DNA of 64,000 bases from Galerina marginata (Eukaryota > Basidiomycota > Agaricomycetes > Agaricales > Galerinaceae): positions 62,001-126,000 of the forward strand of contig JAECYW010000033.1 in NCBI GenBank assembly GCA_023014335.1. The letters run 5' to 3'. This document shows, piece by piece, positions 36,200-48,170 of the stretch. Position numbers and translations under genes: made by a program. Every line of letters starts with the position of its first letter. Position 1 is the stretch's first letter. The notes beneath the pieces were generated by a model that was given only the letters and a program-made list of their open reading frames with translations, was not told the DNA's origin and searched no databases.

Positions 36200-39100
36200 G
36201 AGCGAGAGAGGCCGTTACAAAAGATAGTAACGACTGGTCATGATGAAGAAATGGGTTCAAGATGTGATCGCAGCGCATCTGCTTTGCGGAACTATGCGAG
36301 CAGACCGCAGTAAACGTAGCAGAACTCTGCCAGCACTGCCATCGGGCTGTCGTAATGAATTACCCGTTTATAGGCGGTGTCGATATATGTAACTAATAAC
36401 AGTCGCCTCTTTGGTGGATCTGCGGCTAGTTATGCGGCTATGAAGGGTGAAATACCTAACGCCCGACAAACGAGGGCCTATCCTCAAATTTGTTTTGGTA
36501 GTAAATCACCAACTTGTATTCATAACAAGGCAAGGACTCCCAATTCATCTGCTTCTTCAGATCGACGAAAGTGCCAAAGATCAGTAGGCACGCATACGGT
36601 TCTCAAAACGACCCGTATTTCTCTCCTCATACTAAAAAACTCGCGTTGGAAGAATCCTTTCTGGGTCTTTTGGAGTTGGCGCTGCAGGATGATCCAATCG
36701 GCAGCATGAGTTAGCAGGATTTGGCTGGCACCGATGGTATGAAGGTGAAAAGAACATTGAAATTGACATGCTTGTTAACCTAAACGACTCTCGCGAATGT
36801 CATGCTAACTCTCCACCCCACAGGGCTGCTCACTGCTCTGCCCCTCGACCGTGGTAAACCAAAACATCACCATGGTGCATTTGAGCACCGGCCTTGTCTC
36901 CCGTAACTCGCCTAGCACTTGCTGCATTATTCGCTCCCATTCGTATCGTCTTCCAGCCAACGGAAACCCGGAAGGAGGGTAGGCGACTTGAGGTGCTGCA
37001 AGATGCACCCGTATGCCCGTATGCCGGTGGTATTGCTGCAGGAGAGAATTGACTTGTCAGTAAATGGGGCGTCCGTCGGCTGGCGGGGTAGGTTGACCCT
37101 CGAAACTCGGACGGCCAGTGGTCGACAGAGGGCAGATGTCATAAGGAATACAGCGACGGCAGTCGTACGTAGCTGTAGAGATTGGTGCATGTTTAGTTCC
37201 AACTCTAAAAGGAGGGAGAAAGAAAAAGAGAATAACTCACCCAGGTGCCCGCTTCGAGCTCGAAGATATTCGAGTCTCCATGAATCCCCAGGTCTTGAGT
37301 TAATACCCTATGCACAGTTCTAACGCGAAAGCTGCTGGATCCAATGCGGCTAATGCAAGCTATGCGGTAAAAGCACAGAAGTAGAGCGTTTTAGTTGTAT
37401 TTAGTTGTAAAGAAGCGCGTTCCTCGCCTACTGCCTAAAAGCTGAAGCGCGATTCCATTGCGGGAGAGAGCTTGTACAGGACTGCGATATGAAACGGAAC
37501 ATCGGGATCTTCAAGGCACGAAGCACTCCAACAGGGTTGCGAAAATTTGAGAGATCGGTGCCCAGTTTGTAGACATGTAAGGCATGCAAACGGCCCAACG
37601 AGAGGAGAGAAGTCGTATTATGTATGTACACTGCTCGTTGATGGGTTTGGGTTCCACCAACCACGAAGTAGCGAGAGAACAGGAAAGCTCATAACTTTGA
37701 ATAGCGTATGAATAGAGTTGGAAGATACAAAGATTGAGGAAAAACCTAGCCAAAGTAAGCAGGCTATAAGCACAGGAAACGGACAAAAAAATTATGCGTA
37801 CCAAGTACGATTTTGATAGCGATGTGCAACAGCCAGAGCGAGGAGCCAAGTCGACGTCCCAATTTCCTTTCGTTTCCATCGTCGGGAATCCTTCGAAAGT
37901 TCTTGAATCTCACTATCGACCACCGAATTATTCGGAAGAACGACGAGTAGACACTGAGACCAGCCATGTAGCCTAAGCTCGAATAGTAAGACAATCAGCC
38001 AGAGGCAGCTACGCGTTCTGCGACATCCCAGGCATGGTGTTGTTACCGAGGCCAAATAGTATCGATGCTGATGACGAAGGGAATCTGTATCCCCGACAAT
38101 GTCGATTTCTTAAGCTGTCCGTTGCTCAGATGAGGATGAATCCAGTTTTGACGTGAGGTGATGCCATTGACATAGCTGCAGGACAGAAGTAATCAGCACA
38201 CGACTCGAGCTTCCGCAATTTGGCTGGGCGGGTTGTTGGGCAGATTGAAGTTCGAAGGAGGGCAGTGACCGACGGAGAGCACAACGCTAGGCCAGCATTT
38301 CCCTGGAGCTATAGAAAGCCAAACATGTTCAGTTAAAACTCTAAAGAAGGAAGAAGAAAGTCCAACTGAACTGGTTGCCTGCTTCGAGCTTGGATAGATC
38401 GTCATGTAGAAACTCATGATGATTCGCCAACTGGAGGTTCGAAATGGTATGCGATGCTGTAACGCGAAAGTCACTGGACCCGGCGAGGGCTATGGGGTAA
38501 GAACATGTCATTAGGGTGGCTTAGTCGTAAAGAATCACGCTTCTCACCGGTTGCCTGAAGCTGAAACGAGTTTTCATGGAGGAAGAGAGGTAACACAACC
38601 GAATGCCCGCCATGTACATCAGAAAGAAGTCATTGAAAAGTCATTGGAGTTTTGCATCTTCAAGGCGTTGAAAAATCCAAGGGGGCGGTAAGAACCAGGA
38701 CTAATTGCGTTCAATATGCATCGTGAAGTTTCTTATGTCGAGGAAACTGACTTTGGGAGGGGCCGAATCGCGGTTCAAAGTCGTGGAAATTTTCAACCAA
38801 GGCTTCATGTGACCACGGTAAATTTGCCGAGGCGCCTCTTCAAATTGACGTCATCCTATTTGCTGGAACAATGATCCGTTATGCATTAGCTATAACAGCC
38901 AAGATCCGCGTCTTCAGATATCACAACCCATCCTTCCCTCCAACAATGACCTCCTCCTCAAACTCTTGACTCTTGCTTGATTTACGCCGGAGTACTGCCA
39001 CATCCAGACATCTTGCTGCATCCTTGAATGACGGCTTCGACTCTTGCATCTTCAGCCATACTGCCGCCCTCTCGAAATTGTCTTCCGAGCTGATTTCTTC

Positions 39101-40492
39101 TTTACTTCCAACGGGGTTTGTACGTGCATTCCTACCTGGAAGACCACATACGCCAGATAAAAGGACAGAGATACCTAGCAACTGTTGATACCGGACCCTC
39201 ACGATCGCCCAAATTGCCTCATGCCTAGATCATGGAGTCTATCGAAGGCTACATACGCTAACTTGAGTCGTGTGTCCGCTCGTTCCAGTATCATCGCACG
39301 TAAACTCGCAGACTGTGGCTCGTTTTTCAGGAATTTCCGATGTTCAAGCTTCGAACGCCGTTCTGGGATAACCACTTGCTTTCCCTACAAATCCCCAAAG
39401 CTGTAGCAAAGTGGCCATCGTCGTCGATAGGTTATTAACTTCAGGCACAACCATAAACCCCCATGCTGGGCAGGTGATTATGAAGAGCTCGCATGGACCA
39501 CCCGCTCCTACGCACCTCAGTGGCTCTAAATGCAGTGGTCAGGCAATTATGTATCTCTGCGAACTTAGACCGCCCTACTTGTGGCGAACGAACCCTCCTG
39601 CAATCCTTTCTTATATTATACATTCTCCAGGTTGACATCAAGCGCACAAACAGGATTTCCTGTATATACCTTTGCCGAGACGCTTGAGAGTACTGCTTCT
39701 CTGCAGGACGTTGGTGCCTCGGCATCTTCCAATATTCGACCCATCCTGTTTGTGTGTGGAGAAAATATTGGGACTTGTGTTTTAACTCCTTCCAAACTCG
39801 GATCCAGTCTGGTTTGAGGCGAAATCTCAAACTGGAAGCAGTTCTTGTCGTTCTCCGTAGATTTTGATTCTCCGTGGCAAATATCCAACGCACCCGCGGA
39901 CGATGACTTCCGAAAGTTGAACCCAACCAATGATGTGGTTATTGATCTACCAAGTACCGAGTCAAGAAGCGCTCATGCAAATAGGTCAGCCGTGAACATA
40001 TAACGGCAGTATTTACGATGTACGTATATCCTCCATTCTATACGCACCGTCATCGCCATTTCTTCGCTCAATCAGATTGTTTCTAGACTGCTCTCCATGA
40101 CTTTGACAGCTCCACCAAGGCGAGAGGTGCATGAGGAATAGCACTCGTTACTCTAACCCATGGGTTCCTGCATGGACAAACACATGGGTGAGTTTGATCG
40201 ACTCTCTTCCTCTCTTCCCCTTGCTCAAATTATGCAGAATACCGTAAATTCTCATTTGATACTGTTTGTACATATTCTTTGTAGATAGGTAGTTTCCAGA
40301 CACTATGATCTTGGGGGGAGAAGGGTTTGTTTATTGAAAACAGTAAGACCAGCGGTGTGGATTGGTAGCTCGCGAATGGAGACAGAGCCGCTGAGAGCTC
40401 GTTTGTCGTTTGATATGAAAAGTGTCGAGAATCTAAAGGACGACGATAGGTGAGCATTCAAAATAAGGTAAAAAGCCTACAACTTCACTCGT
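36200..40492. repeat. Duplicated flank, unit 4 (upstream of copy C, downstream of copy D)
   Basis: The longest version of the NACHT-unit flank; it aligns piecewise with 1214-4128, 6573-7480 and 29985-33743. Start codon to start codon, copies C and D are 6732 bp apart, and A and B 5359 bp. Open frames in this stretch are short, not shared between copies and interrupted by non-triplet indels, so I call none of them. Its right end, just before the copy D stop codon, repeats the sequence before the B and C stops. Confidence 0.72.
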
Positions 40493-42931
40493 TTAAGATC
40501 GCTCTTGTTCTGCCCTAGCCAGGTATCGCGCAATTTCTTGTTTGACTGCTCTTTTCCTATTAGGCCGCTTTCGCGATAACGGGCCAAACGTATGTTGAGA
40601 CGCCAAGACGGTGAGCTCTTCAGAGATCGCAGCTTGTGGTAATACATGCACAAGGCATCTCAGCGCCAGGCCAAAGGCTCGGTCTGACTTGAGCATGTTG
40701 CTTGAACCCCAATAAAGCTTCAACCTCCTCTGATTTTTGAGCAACTGCCACCGGGCTATCTGTGCTGCTTCCGATGAGGGTGTTTTTTGCAGTGTTTTGC
40801 GCCAGAGCCAAGGTGTGTTTCTTTGCTGCATATATTTTCGTTGGTGGGTGGAGGGATATGGTATTATTTGTTCCAGATGATTGGAGATGTAGTTCAGAAA
40901 GTAAACTGCCGCGGTTGCATACCGTTCGGCGGTCAAGCTGTAAACCCCACATCGACTAGGGTCCTTGAAGAATTCCAAAATAAAGGGACGGTAGTTTGGT
41001 GAGAAATGTGCCGAGTATGAGAATGAAAGCTTCTCCAGCCGGTGTTGAGTGTTACTCAGTGAGAACAGTTCAAGTAATGTATCTGTGTTGCGAGAATGAT
41101 CGATCATGATCTCCATCTTGAGAACTGAAACCAAAGAAGTCAAACGAGAATCAGTGTACATGGTTTCCAGTATTCCCTTAGCAGAGTGATCAAAACGCTG
41201 AAGTTGCTCGATGTAAAGATCGATAGCGCCGTCGATATTCTAATTGTGACTTTTTCTCCTTATCCGCAAAAGAAAAGGAGGAAAAAAGGACGTACCCATT
41301 GACTTATAGTTGCAAATAAATCAGGAATAAGACTAGAAGCTCCTTTCTCCACCAGGTAGGAGGCAAGCGAAGACTCCACTACCTTCTGTTGAAGCTCCCG
41401 AGTAGGGGCAGCACCCTGAATGTGGAAAATGAGATCGTGGAAGTCGTCATAGGTCTTAACTCGGGTCAAATCTTCATGGAATCGTGAGATAGTATTCTTG
41501 TTCGCAGTGACAAAACCGACCTTGCAGGTAGAGAACAGCAAACTCGGCATGTCGCAGTGGAGCATTAATCCAAAAGTGCTTTGATCGAGATTGGTCGAGG
41601 AGAAAGTCCCTAAGAGACGCATGGAAAACACGCAGGAAACCCACTGGATTGTCAAAGCGATGATATTCCTCGACGACCGACGTTAAATCACATAACAGGA
41701 CCGAAATATCCCCCGTATCGAGTGACAACAATATTTCCATTTTGTTTACTGCGTTGGGATATGGGGAGAGGAGCTGGAAAGCAAGGATCTGCATAGCGGG
41801 CTCTGGATTAACCACAGACAGAAAAATGTGCATGTAAAGAGCGTCAAGTTCGGCAAAGGGCAGCTCATGTTGGACAGGGCGAATTCCGAGGACGATTTCT
41901 AAGCGCTGAGGTGGGCGATGTCGAGTAGATTTAATAAATTTAACCACCGTCGAAGCGTAGATAAACTGGCCTGAAGATTTATGGACTAAGGTCCGTAAAG
42001 CGTCTTCAGATGGCCAGGTGGGTGGAATCTGAGCGCGAAACGGATGGGAATTCTTGATTTCGGAGAATTTGTCATGGAGAAAAAGACGAATGTCTTCAGA
42101 TGGGAGGTAGTTATCATCAAGCGGGTTTCCAGTGGATACTTGACTGAGGTACCCAAAATCGAAGGCACCTCTGATATCGGGTTCCGGGCGACTCGCGATA
42201 AGGAATATCAAGGGAAGATGGTGATGGTGCAGAGATTTCGAAATGGCCTCCAGAACCTTAACTTGACTGTTCCTGTCCTCGCACTCGTCAAGGCCATCTA
42301 TAATAACAACACGCGCGGGAGTTGTAGCGTTAAAATAACCAGAGCCAATACGTTCTTGCAGAGGCTCAACGATCAGGGAAATGATCTGTGAATCAAGCGA
42401 GCGGGTGAAGATCAGTGGATCATGTTCAATGGTTCCAGTTATACGATCCCTGATATCCGGAAAACATAAAGAAGCTTGGTAGGCGATGGTTGCGATAAGT
42501 GAGCGGCTGTGGTTCCGAGTTGAATCAAAGCGTGAAAAGAAGTAGCTCGCGACCAGGATGCCTTCCTTGGCACAGAGTTCCGCGATGGATCGAGCGATGG
42601 CCGACTTCCCCGACCCCGCTGGGCCGTAAAGCCACATAATCAATGCATTTAGCGTCTCCGGGTCGGCGCCATGAATCCAGTCCATAATCTTGTTTAGCAC
42701 GGCGACTCGGGTGTTAGGGTGACACTTTGGCGGGTCGTAAACGTCATTGGAGTCATGGAAAGCTGCAGGCGATGTAGCCTCGAGCAGGCGTTCGAATGGA
42801 TCTGTGAACCATGTATTTATCTTTACACGTCCAAATTTTTGGGGAATGCGAATACCTTTAGATCCTTTATTACTCTGGTGAAAGTTGCCCCCTGTGATCA
42901 AGATATTTGAAGCGGATACTTGGCTGAGCAT
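40493..42931 (-). CDS. NACHT-domain STAND NTPase, copy D (intact)
   Basis: The only copy open from start to stop. Exons: 42856-42931, 41521-42801, 41296-41471 and 40493-41239, 2280 nt in total (759 residues). Introns are 54, 49 and 56 nt at the positions seen in A-C. The start at 42931 (MLSQVSASNILITGG) matches the paralogs; an in-frame ATG at 42952 would add seven residues. Order: a short N-terminal segment; CHPNTRVAVLNKIMDWIHG linker; Walker A GPAGSGKS (about 85-92); Walker B VVIIDGLDECED (about 190-201); NACHT continuation with SRPEPDIR; then a helical C-terminal half without ankyrin, WD40 or TPR repeats that I can see. The tail ends RYLARAEQERS. Fungal NACHT proteins are thought to oligomerise on NTP binding and trigger defence or cell death; this is family knowledge, not shown here. 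There is no separate N-terminal effector domain. Confidence 0.9.
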
Positions 42932-43717
42932 GAGTGAGAGCGGCCGCGACAAAGGATGGTAAGGACTGGCGATGATGGAGAAATGGGGTCAAGATGTAAT
43001 CGCGGCGAATCTGCTTTGCAGAACTGTGAGAGCACTGCCATTGGGCAGTGCAATGAATTACTTACATCCCTGCCAGTGGAAGTTATGTTTAGAGGCAGCC
43101 TGCATAAATTTAACCTACAACGATATCTCAAGCACTGCATCTCTTGCAAAGACCGTAAACTTCAGTGTAGTATCTAAATATGATGTAGGTCGCATAACTC
43201 ATGCTATTGATATCCGAATGTAGGATGCGGTTACAAAACAGGATGGATGTGGGAGAAAGTACCATGGTGGAAAGCGGCAGCCCAATGTGATGTGCAGAAG
43301 TGATGTAGGTATGTAGGTATGTATGGAGGAGTATGAAAGTATCGATGCGTTCCAGTGAGGTAATAGAAAGAGAGAGTAAAAAGTACGGGTAATAGTAGTA
43401 ATAAAATGCAATAATTAGAGGTGGTGATCATATAGCGCGATGGGATGGGAAAACAAGACGAAGGATGGGATATAAAAAGAGACATGATTAACGACAGTGC
43501 ATGCCCACAAGCTCGAGCGGGTTGTGGGGTGTAAAATGTAAATGCAAGAGTGGATGGTACGTGAATGGGTCATCAAAAAAGGTCGTAAAAAAGCCATTAT
43601 GCAAAAGCAGAGAAAAAAGGTGGGCCAAACCAAAGGACAAACGAAAAAGAACAAGCCGCACACCAGGGCCAGGAAGGAAGAAAAGAAGGGAAGGGAAGGG
43701 AAACCCCCACCCCATCC
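42932..43717. other. Intergenic between copy D and the large low-complexity gene
   Basis: The first part is the start of the copy D flank (similar to 6573 onward). The rest holds 'gtaggtatgtaggtatgta' microsatellite-like sequence near 43305 and a purine-rich stretch before 43717, the likely 3' untranslated region of the next gene. Confidence 0.45.
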
Positions 43718-46700
43718 CTACCTAAAATGCTCCCCCCCAGAAACAGCAACCGCGAACCACCCAAACATCGCCATCAAAAAGCGGACCATCCACGCCGGGT
43801 CCGCACCAGCACCAAGGCCAGGGCGGAGCTGCATCGCCAGCGCGATGTCGAGAGGAGACCGGACGAGCGCGCGGGCGGAGGGCGGGCGGGTGAGGGTGTT
43901 GGGGGCGAGGGCGAGTCGGGCGGCGATAGTTGTGCTGGTGCTGGTGGGTGAGGGTGTGGTGGATGTGGATGCGGGAGGTGCGAGCGTGGTAGGCGCGGGC
44001 TCGGGGAAGGAGCCGGGTAGAGACGAGGAGAGCTTGAGTGAGGGGAGGTGGTGATACGTGAGATGCTCCGCCTCCGCCTCCTTCTCGTCCTCCTTGGATT
44101 TCTCCTCGACCAACGTCTCCGTCTCTGTCTCCGTTTCCACCACCTTCTCTTCCTCTCCACGAACGTCCAGCAACACCCTCCTCCGCACACCCGGGCTGGA
44201 AAGTAACAACGGCGCTTCAGCAGCGTCCATCACAGCCCAGAGTGGCTTGCCACCAGGGCTCAACGCAGTCGGTGTATGGGTCTCGCTTTCCTTCTCCCTA
44301 TCCCTATCCTCCGCGTCGCTCACAGCCAGCGCACTCTTCGGCCCTGAAGCGGAAAGAGGAACGACGACACCCAACCTCGGCGAGGGAAGAAGACGCATGC
44401 TCCTCATCCCACCTCCACCTCCGCCTCCAGGCGACGGTGGCTGCGACCTGCTGCTACTCGCGAACCTGAACCCTGAGGTCGGAGGCGGCGAAGCGGGCGG
44501 AGTGGGCGTTTGTGAAAGCACGATTCTTTCGTCTTTCTCTGGTTGATGCTGATCGTCTTTACGGGCGCTTGAGACTAGAGCCTCATCGATGGACATGAGC
44601 AGCGATACGGAGGTTGAGATTGAGGTTGAGAACGTTTCGTGCGATGGGGATGGGGATTCGGGTAGGGGTAGGAAGTCGGGGTCGGGGAAGCTTTCGGCTG
44701 CAGGTGCGATTTCGGATTCGGTGGTGGTTGTTGCTAACGATGACGACGCGGCCTGGACAATGATGAGCGGAACTTGCACCTCAGCCTCAGGCTCGGGCAC
44801 ATCACCAACCTCATCGCCATCAACTGGAAGAATAGGAAGTTCGAGCGGTACAACCGCAGGTGTCGCCTTGGGCGTCACCTCCTCTTCTTCCTGCTCCTCC
44901 TCTTCTTCCCCCTCCTCATATTCCGAAGTCAGTCCATGACCCAACACCTGTTCGTCCAGGCTCAAATCAAGAGGCGGCATCCTCCCCCCCTCCCCCTCCT
45001 CCCCCTCCTCCCCATCTTCATTATCGTCCGGTAAGACAGTAGCGAACAACGTCCCGCCCGGACTTTTCTCCAGCACCTCTTCTTCCTCCTCTTCCACTCC
45101 CTCGTCCTCCGCGAGCTCCTGGTCAGACTCCGACTCGGCCTCGGAGTCAAGACGCATCAAGAACGCCTCCAGCGCATCATCCCCGCTTTCAACCATAACC
45201 CCCTCGGATTTAGATTTAGGCGCTTCCGCTTCGAAGACAATCAAATCCCCACCCCGTCCAGATACAACTCTTTCCTCCAGTTCCGGCGAAGCAGGAGTAG
45301 GAGCAGGGAAAGCGTCCAACCCAGTATAAACGAACACATCCGAATCAGGGGACGCGGCGGAAGGAGAGTCAACAGTGCCATAATCAGAGCTAGCGCCAGC
45401 AGCGGTGGTGGCGGCGGTGGTGGTAATGGGTAAGTCAGCGTTGATAGCAGGCACCGAAACCGACACCGGCACCGACATGGGGATGGGGACGTGGTTCCCC
45501 CACGGGTCGTCCACGTCCACATCATCCCATGCCCAACCTCCGCCTCCTTGGGTTTGTGAGGAACTTTGACTCTGGCTCTCGATGTCCATCTCGTAGGTGT
45601 CAGCGTTGGCGTCGGCGTCGGTGTGGGAGACAGGGAAGATTAGCGGTGAAGACTGCTCTGGCTCTACAACGTTTTCTGGTACGGGTGTGGGTGTGGGTTG
45701 GGTTTCAGCGAATAACAGACCAGGGTGTTCTTCAACTCCGTCGTTGGTCACTTCCTTCTGAATCTCCAACCGCCTTTCGAATTCGGATTCGGAGACGGAG
45801 ACAGATAGAGGAGGAGGTCGAGTATCGACGTGAATCAAGTCTTCCAATGGGTGGGAGAAGGCTGCTTTCACTTTCACGAGGACGGGGGGTTGGCTGGGGA
45901 GGGGCGGTGGTGAAGGTGAAGGTGCGAGAGCGAGCACAGAGACGGGTAGAACACGCGGTTCCACTCCTTTCGAATACACGTGTGCCTCGTCCTCGTGTAC
46001 GCGCAGGTCCACCAGCGGCGCCGCCGCTGCGTCCTCCTCCTCCTTGAACGCGTAGGAGGATTTTTGATCGTGGAGATCGACGAGCTTTTCCCCCTGTGAG
46101 GTAGGGTTAGTCTGCTCGACTTCCAAGCGGCGAACGTGGATGGACGGTGGATCGGATGCTGAGACCAGCTCAGTATGCGAGGTGTCGGTGTCGACGTCCA
46201 CGAGCGTCTCCGTCTGCGCCGCCCGCGGCTGCGGGAAGCTAGCCAGCTGCTTGCCAATCGATCGGGGTTTCGAATCCACCAACGCCTGTTGGCTAGCACT
46301 ATACCCATGACCCCCATACCCATACCCAAAAGACAACGACGGAACCGGCGCCTTCGCATTCTCGAACCACTTCCACCCGTGTTCGTACTCCGGCGTCTGC
46401 GAAGCTGAAGCTGAAGCCGAGCCCCCGCCCTCCTCGTCGCTGAGATCGACAAGCGGCATGTGTCTCCCCACGCCCACAAGGGGTAGAACCTCTTTTTCCA
46501 GAGGGAGGGGTAAGACGCCGATATCAGATGCAGCTGGTGAGATCTTCAACGCCCTTTCCTCTCTATCCTCCTCGTCTGAGGAGCTAGAGGAGGAGAAATC
46601 GATGAGCAGGTGTTCGCGGCTCGTACCCCGCACATGAGTCTGATTCTGCGCAGAGGCGGACAGGTCCCGCATCTCAACCGCGTTCCTCAGCCCCGACCCA

Positions 46701-47509
46701 GAATGTCCGCCCGAGAGACGGCGCACGGGCACGCCGCCGAGGCTTCTGCTGCGTTTGTGCTGCTTCGGCGGGGGTGTGGTGGCGAGGAGCGCGTGGGGCG
46801 ATGGGGGGCGCGGGTAGGATGGGTGGGACGGGATTGGGTAGGTGGGTTTTAGGGTGGTGAGGTTTATTTGGGGTTGGGGGTGACCGGACGGGGAAGGCGT
46901 GCGGGGGAAATCGGAGAATGTCGTGGACGTGGATCCGGTTGTGAGTGGTGGCGTGGGTGGGTCCTGTGAGGGTACCGGCGTGCTCAGGTCGACAAGCTGG
47001 GGTGTCGGCAGTGAGACTGGCATAGGGGTCGTCAGTGCCGTCGGCACCGATGTTGGCGGAGGTGGCAGCCCAGTGGTTGGGAGCAGCTCGACGGTGAGGT
47101 TCTTGGCGTTAGCGACGGTTCTCGCTTTGCCTTTGCCAACCTCTGGAACCCGCGACCATGATGGTACACGTGGTAGAGACCACCGTCGCCAGTCCCAATC
47201 CCATCCCGTCGAACGACCAAACGAGAACTTGCCCAACACAGATTTGTGCTTGGCTGCGCCAGAGACGGGTTTAGGCAGCGCTCCCGCCGCCGTGGTGCGC
47301 CTGGCTTTTAGATGTCTCACCACTCTCACACCGAGGTAGGAGAGCAGAACCGCCAGCAGGGAATAGCCGACGATGGGCCATACAGAAAAGGCCGTGCCAG
47401 TGGACCTGGAGAAGAAAGTGACGATGAGTGAGGTCAATAACATAATGGAATAGGAGAAATAGAGGAGGATGGTTGGGGATAGATGAACGACGTACGTGGT
47501 AGACGCCAT
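43718..47509 (-). CDS. Large low-complexity acidic membrane protein, hypothetical
   Basis: One uninterrupted frame, 1263 residues from ATG 47509 (MASTTYVVHLSPTILLY). An upstream in-frame ATG at 47662 adds 51 residues and is less likely. Near the N-terminus are hydrophobic segments (LSPTILLYFSYSIMLLTSLI, then VWPIVGYSLLAVLLSYLGV). A long, disordered Pro/Ser/Thr-rich and Glu/Asp-rich region follows with runs such as EEEEEEVLEK and LVDLSDEEGGG, and several repeated LVDL(S/D) words. Near the C-terminus are RPPSARALVRSPLDIALAMQLRPG and a hydrophobic MVRFLMAMFGWFAVAV. A 90-nt GTACGT-CAG candidate intron (47406-47495) is in frame; splicing it would remove the first hydrophobic segment and leave MASTT-STGTAFSVW. 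Function unknown; a membrane-anchored scaffold is one guess. Antisense open frames here are composition artefacts. Confidence 0.75.
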   Translation of the reverse strand: MASTTYVVHLSPTILLYFSYSIMLLTSLIVTFFSRSTGTAFSVWPIVGYSLLAVLLSYLGVRVVRHLKARRTTAAGALPKPVSGAAKHKSVLGKFSFGRSTGWDWDWRRWSLPRVPSWSRVPEVGKGKARTVANAKNLTVELLPTTGLPPPPTSVPTALTTPMPVSLPTPQLVDLSTPVPSQDPPTPPLTTGSTSTTFSDFPRTPSPSGHPQPQINLTTLKPTYPIPSHPSYPRPPSPHALLATTPPPKQHKRSRSLGGVPVRRLSGGHSGSGLRNAVEMRDLSASAQNQTHVRGTSREHLLIDFSSSSSSDEEDREERALKISPAASDIGVLPLPLEKEVLPLVGVGRHMPLVDLSDEEGGGSASASASQTPEYEHGWKWFENAKAPVPSLSFGYGYGGHGYSASQQALVDSKPRSIGKQLASFPQPRAAQTETLVDVDTDTSHTELVSASDPPSIHVRRLEVEQTNPTSQGEKLVDLHDQKSSYAFKEEEDAAAAPLVDLRVHEDEAHVYSKGVEPRVLPVSVLALAPSPSPPPLPSQPPVLVKVKAAFSHPLEDLIHVDTRPPPLSVSVSESEFERRLEIQKEVTNDGVEEHPGLLFAETQPTPTPVPENVVEPEQSSPLIFPVSHTDADANADTYEMDIESQSQSSSQTQGGGGWAWDDVDVDDPWGNHVPIPMSVPVSVSVPAINADLPITTTAATTAAGASSDYGTVDSPSAASPDSDVFVYTGLDAFPAPTPASPELEERVVSGRGGDLIVFEAEAPKSKSEGVMVESGDDALEAFLMRLDSEAESESDQELAEDEGVEEEEEEVLEKSPGGTLFATVLPDDNEDGEEGEEGEGGRMPPLDLSLDEQVLGHGLTSEYEEGEEEEEQEEEEVTPKATPAVVPLELPILPVDGDEVGDVPEPEAEVQVPLIIVQAASSSLATTTTESEIAPAAESFPDPDFLPLPESPSPSHETFSTSISTSVSLLMSIDEALVSSARKDDQHQPEKDERIVLSQTPTPPASPPPTSGFRFASSSRSQPPSPGGGGGGGMRSMRLLPSPRLGVVVPLSASGPKSALAVSDAEDRDREKESETHTPTALSPGGKPLWAVMDAAEAPLLLSSPGVRRRVLLDVRGEEEKVVETETETETLVEEKSKEDEKEAEAEHLTYHHLPSLKLSSSLPGSFPEPAPTTLAPPASTSTTPSPTSTSTTIAARLALAPNTLTRPPSARALVRSPLDIALAMQLRPGLGAGADPAWMVRFLMAMFGWFAVAVSGGEHFR

Positions 47510-48073
47510 GAAGGAGAGAAAAGACGAAAATGGGTCGCAGACCAGCGAGGCGTCCGACACAAAAGCAGCAAAACACGCCGCCACCTCGCACAAAACACGC
47601 GGTATTTTTAGTTTCTTCGTCAGGTGACCGCAACGTGGGTTTGCCGGGGTGCCGTTCCCCACGCCTACTGAAACATTTTTTCATCGTCTGTTTCTTTTCC
47701 AATCCATCACCCTCACCTGTCGTCTCGTCTCTGCGCTCTAGTGAACTGGTTATTGGAGCCGGCGTAGAGCTAGAGGCGAATTTTTGTGCCAATCGTCGCT
47801 TTCTCAACCAACTTTATCTTATCTTATGACCATCTGAACTTGCAGGGAAGTCCACGGTTTCCGAGTGCGCCGTCGAACCTCTCGTTTCAACTTTATATTT
47901 TGATCATCAGAAAGCCAGGAATCCGACAGCCTCTATGCGACCGGCCAACCAAATCTCTATAGTCGCGCTCGATTGACCTCTGCACATCCCTCTGAACCGT
48001 TTCAAAGCTCTTCGCTCTCTGTCCAGCGCCTCAATCTCTTTACTGTATCTTCGTCGTGCAACTGCTTTATAGC

Positions 48074-48170
48074 TGGTTTAGTCTCGGCCCCTTCCGTTCT
48101 GGTGAATATATAAAGAACTCCCGGCGATTTCCTTATTTATCACCAGAACGGAGGGGAACGAGACCACAAC
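48074..48170. repeat. Imperfect 31-bp inverted repeat around a TATA-like sequence
   Basis: Left arm 48074-48104 (ends tccgttctggtga), right arm 48140-48170 (starts tcaccagaacgga). The inner 13 bp are fully complementary and more distant bases pair with a few mismatches. The loop of 35 nt contains TATATAAA at 48107-48114. It lies upstream of the minus-strand gene that starts at 47509. It might be a cruciform, a binding palindrome or a small element end. Confidence 0.7.

Noticed and set aside
43542..44546. Plus-strand coding regions opposite the large low-complexity gene
   Set aside because: They are antisense shadows of a GC-rich, repetitive frame with no domains of their own.
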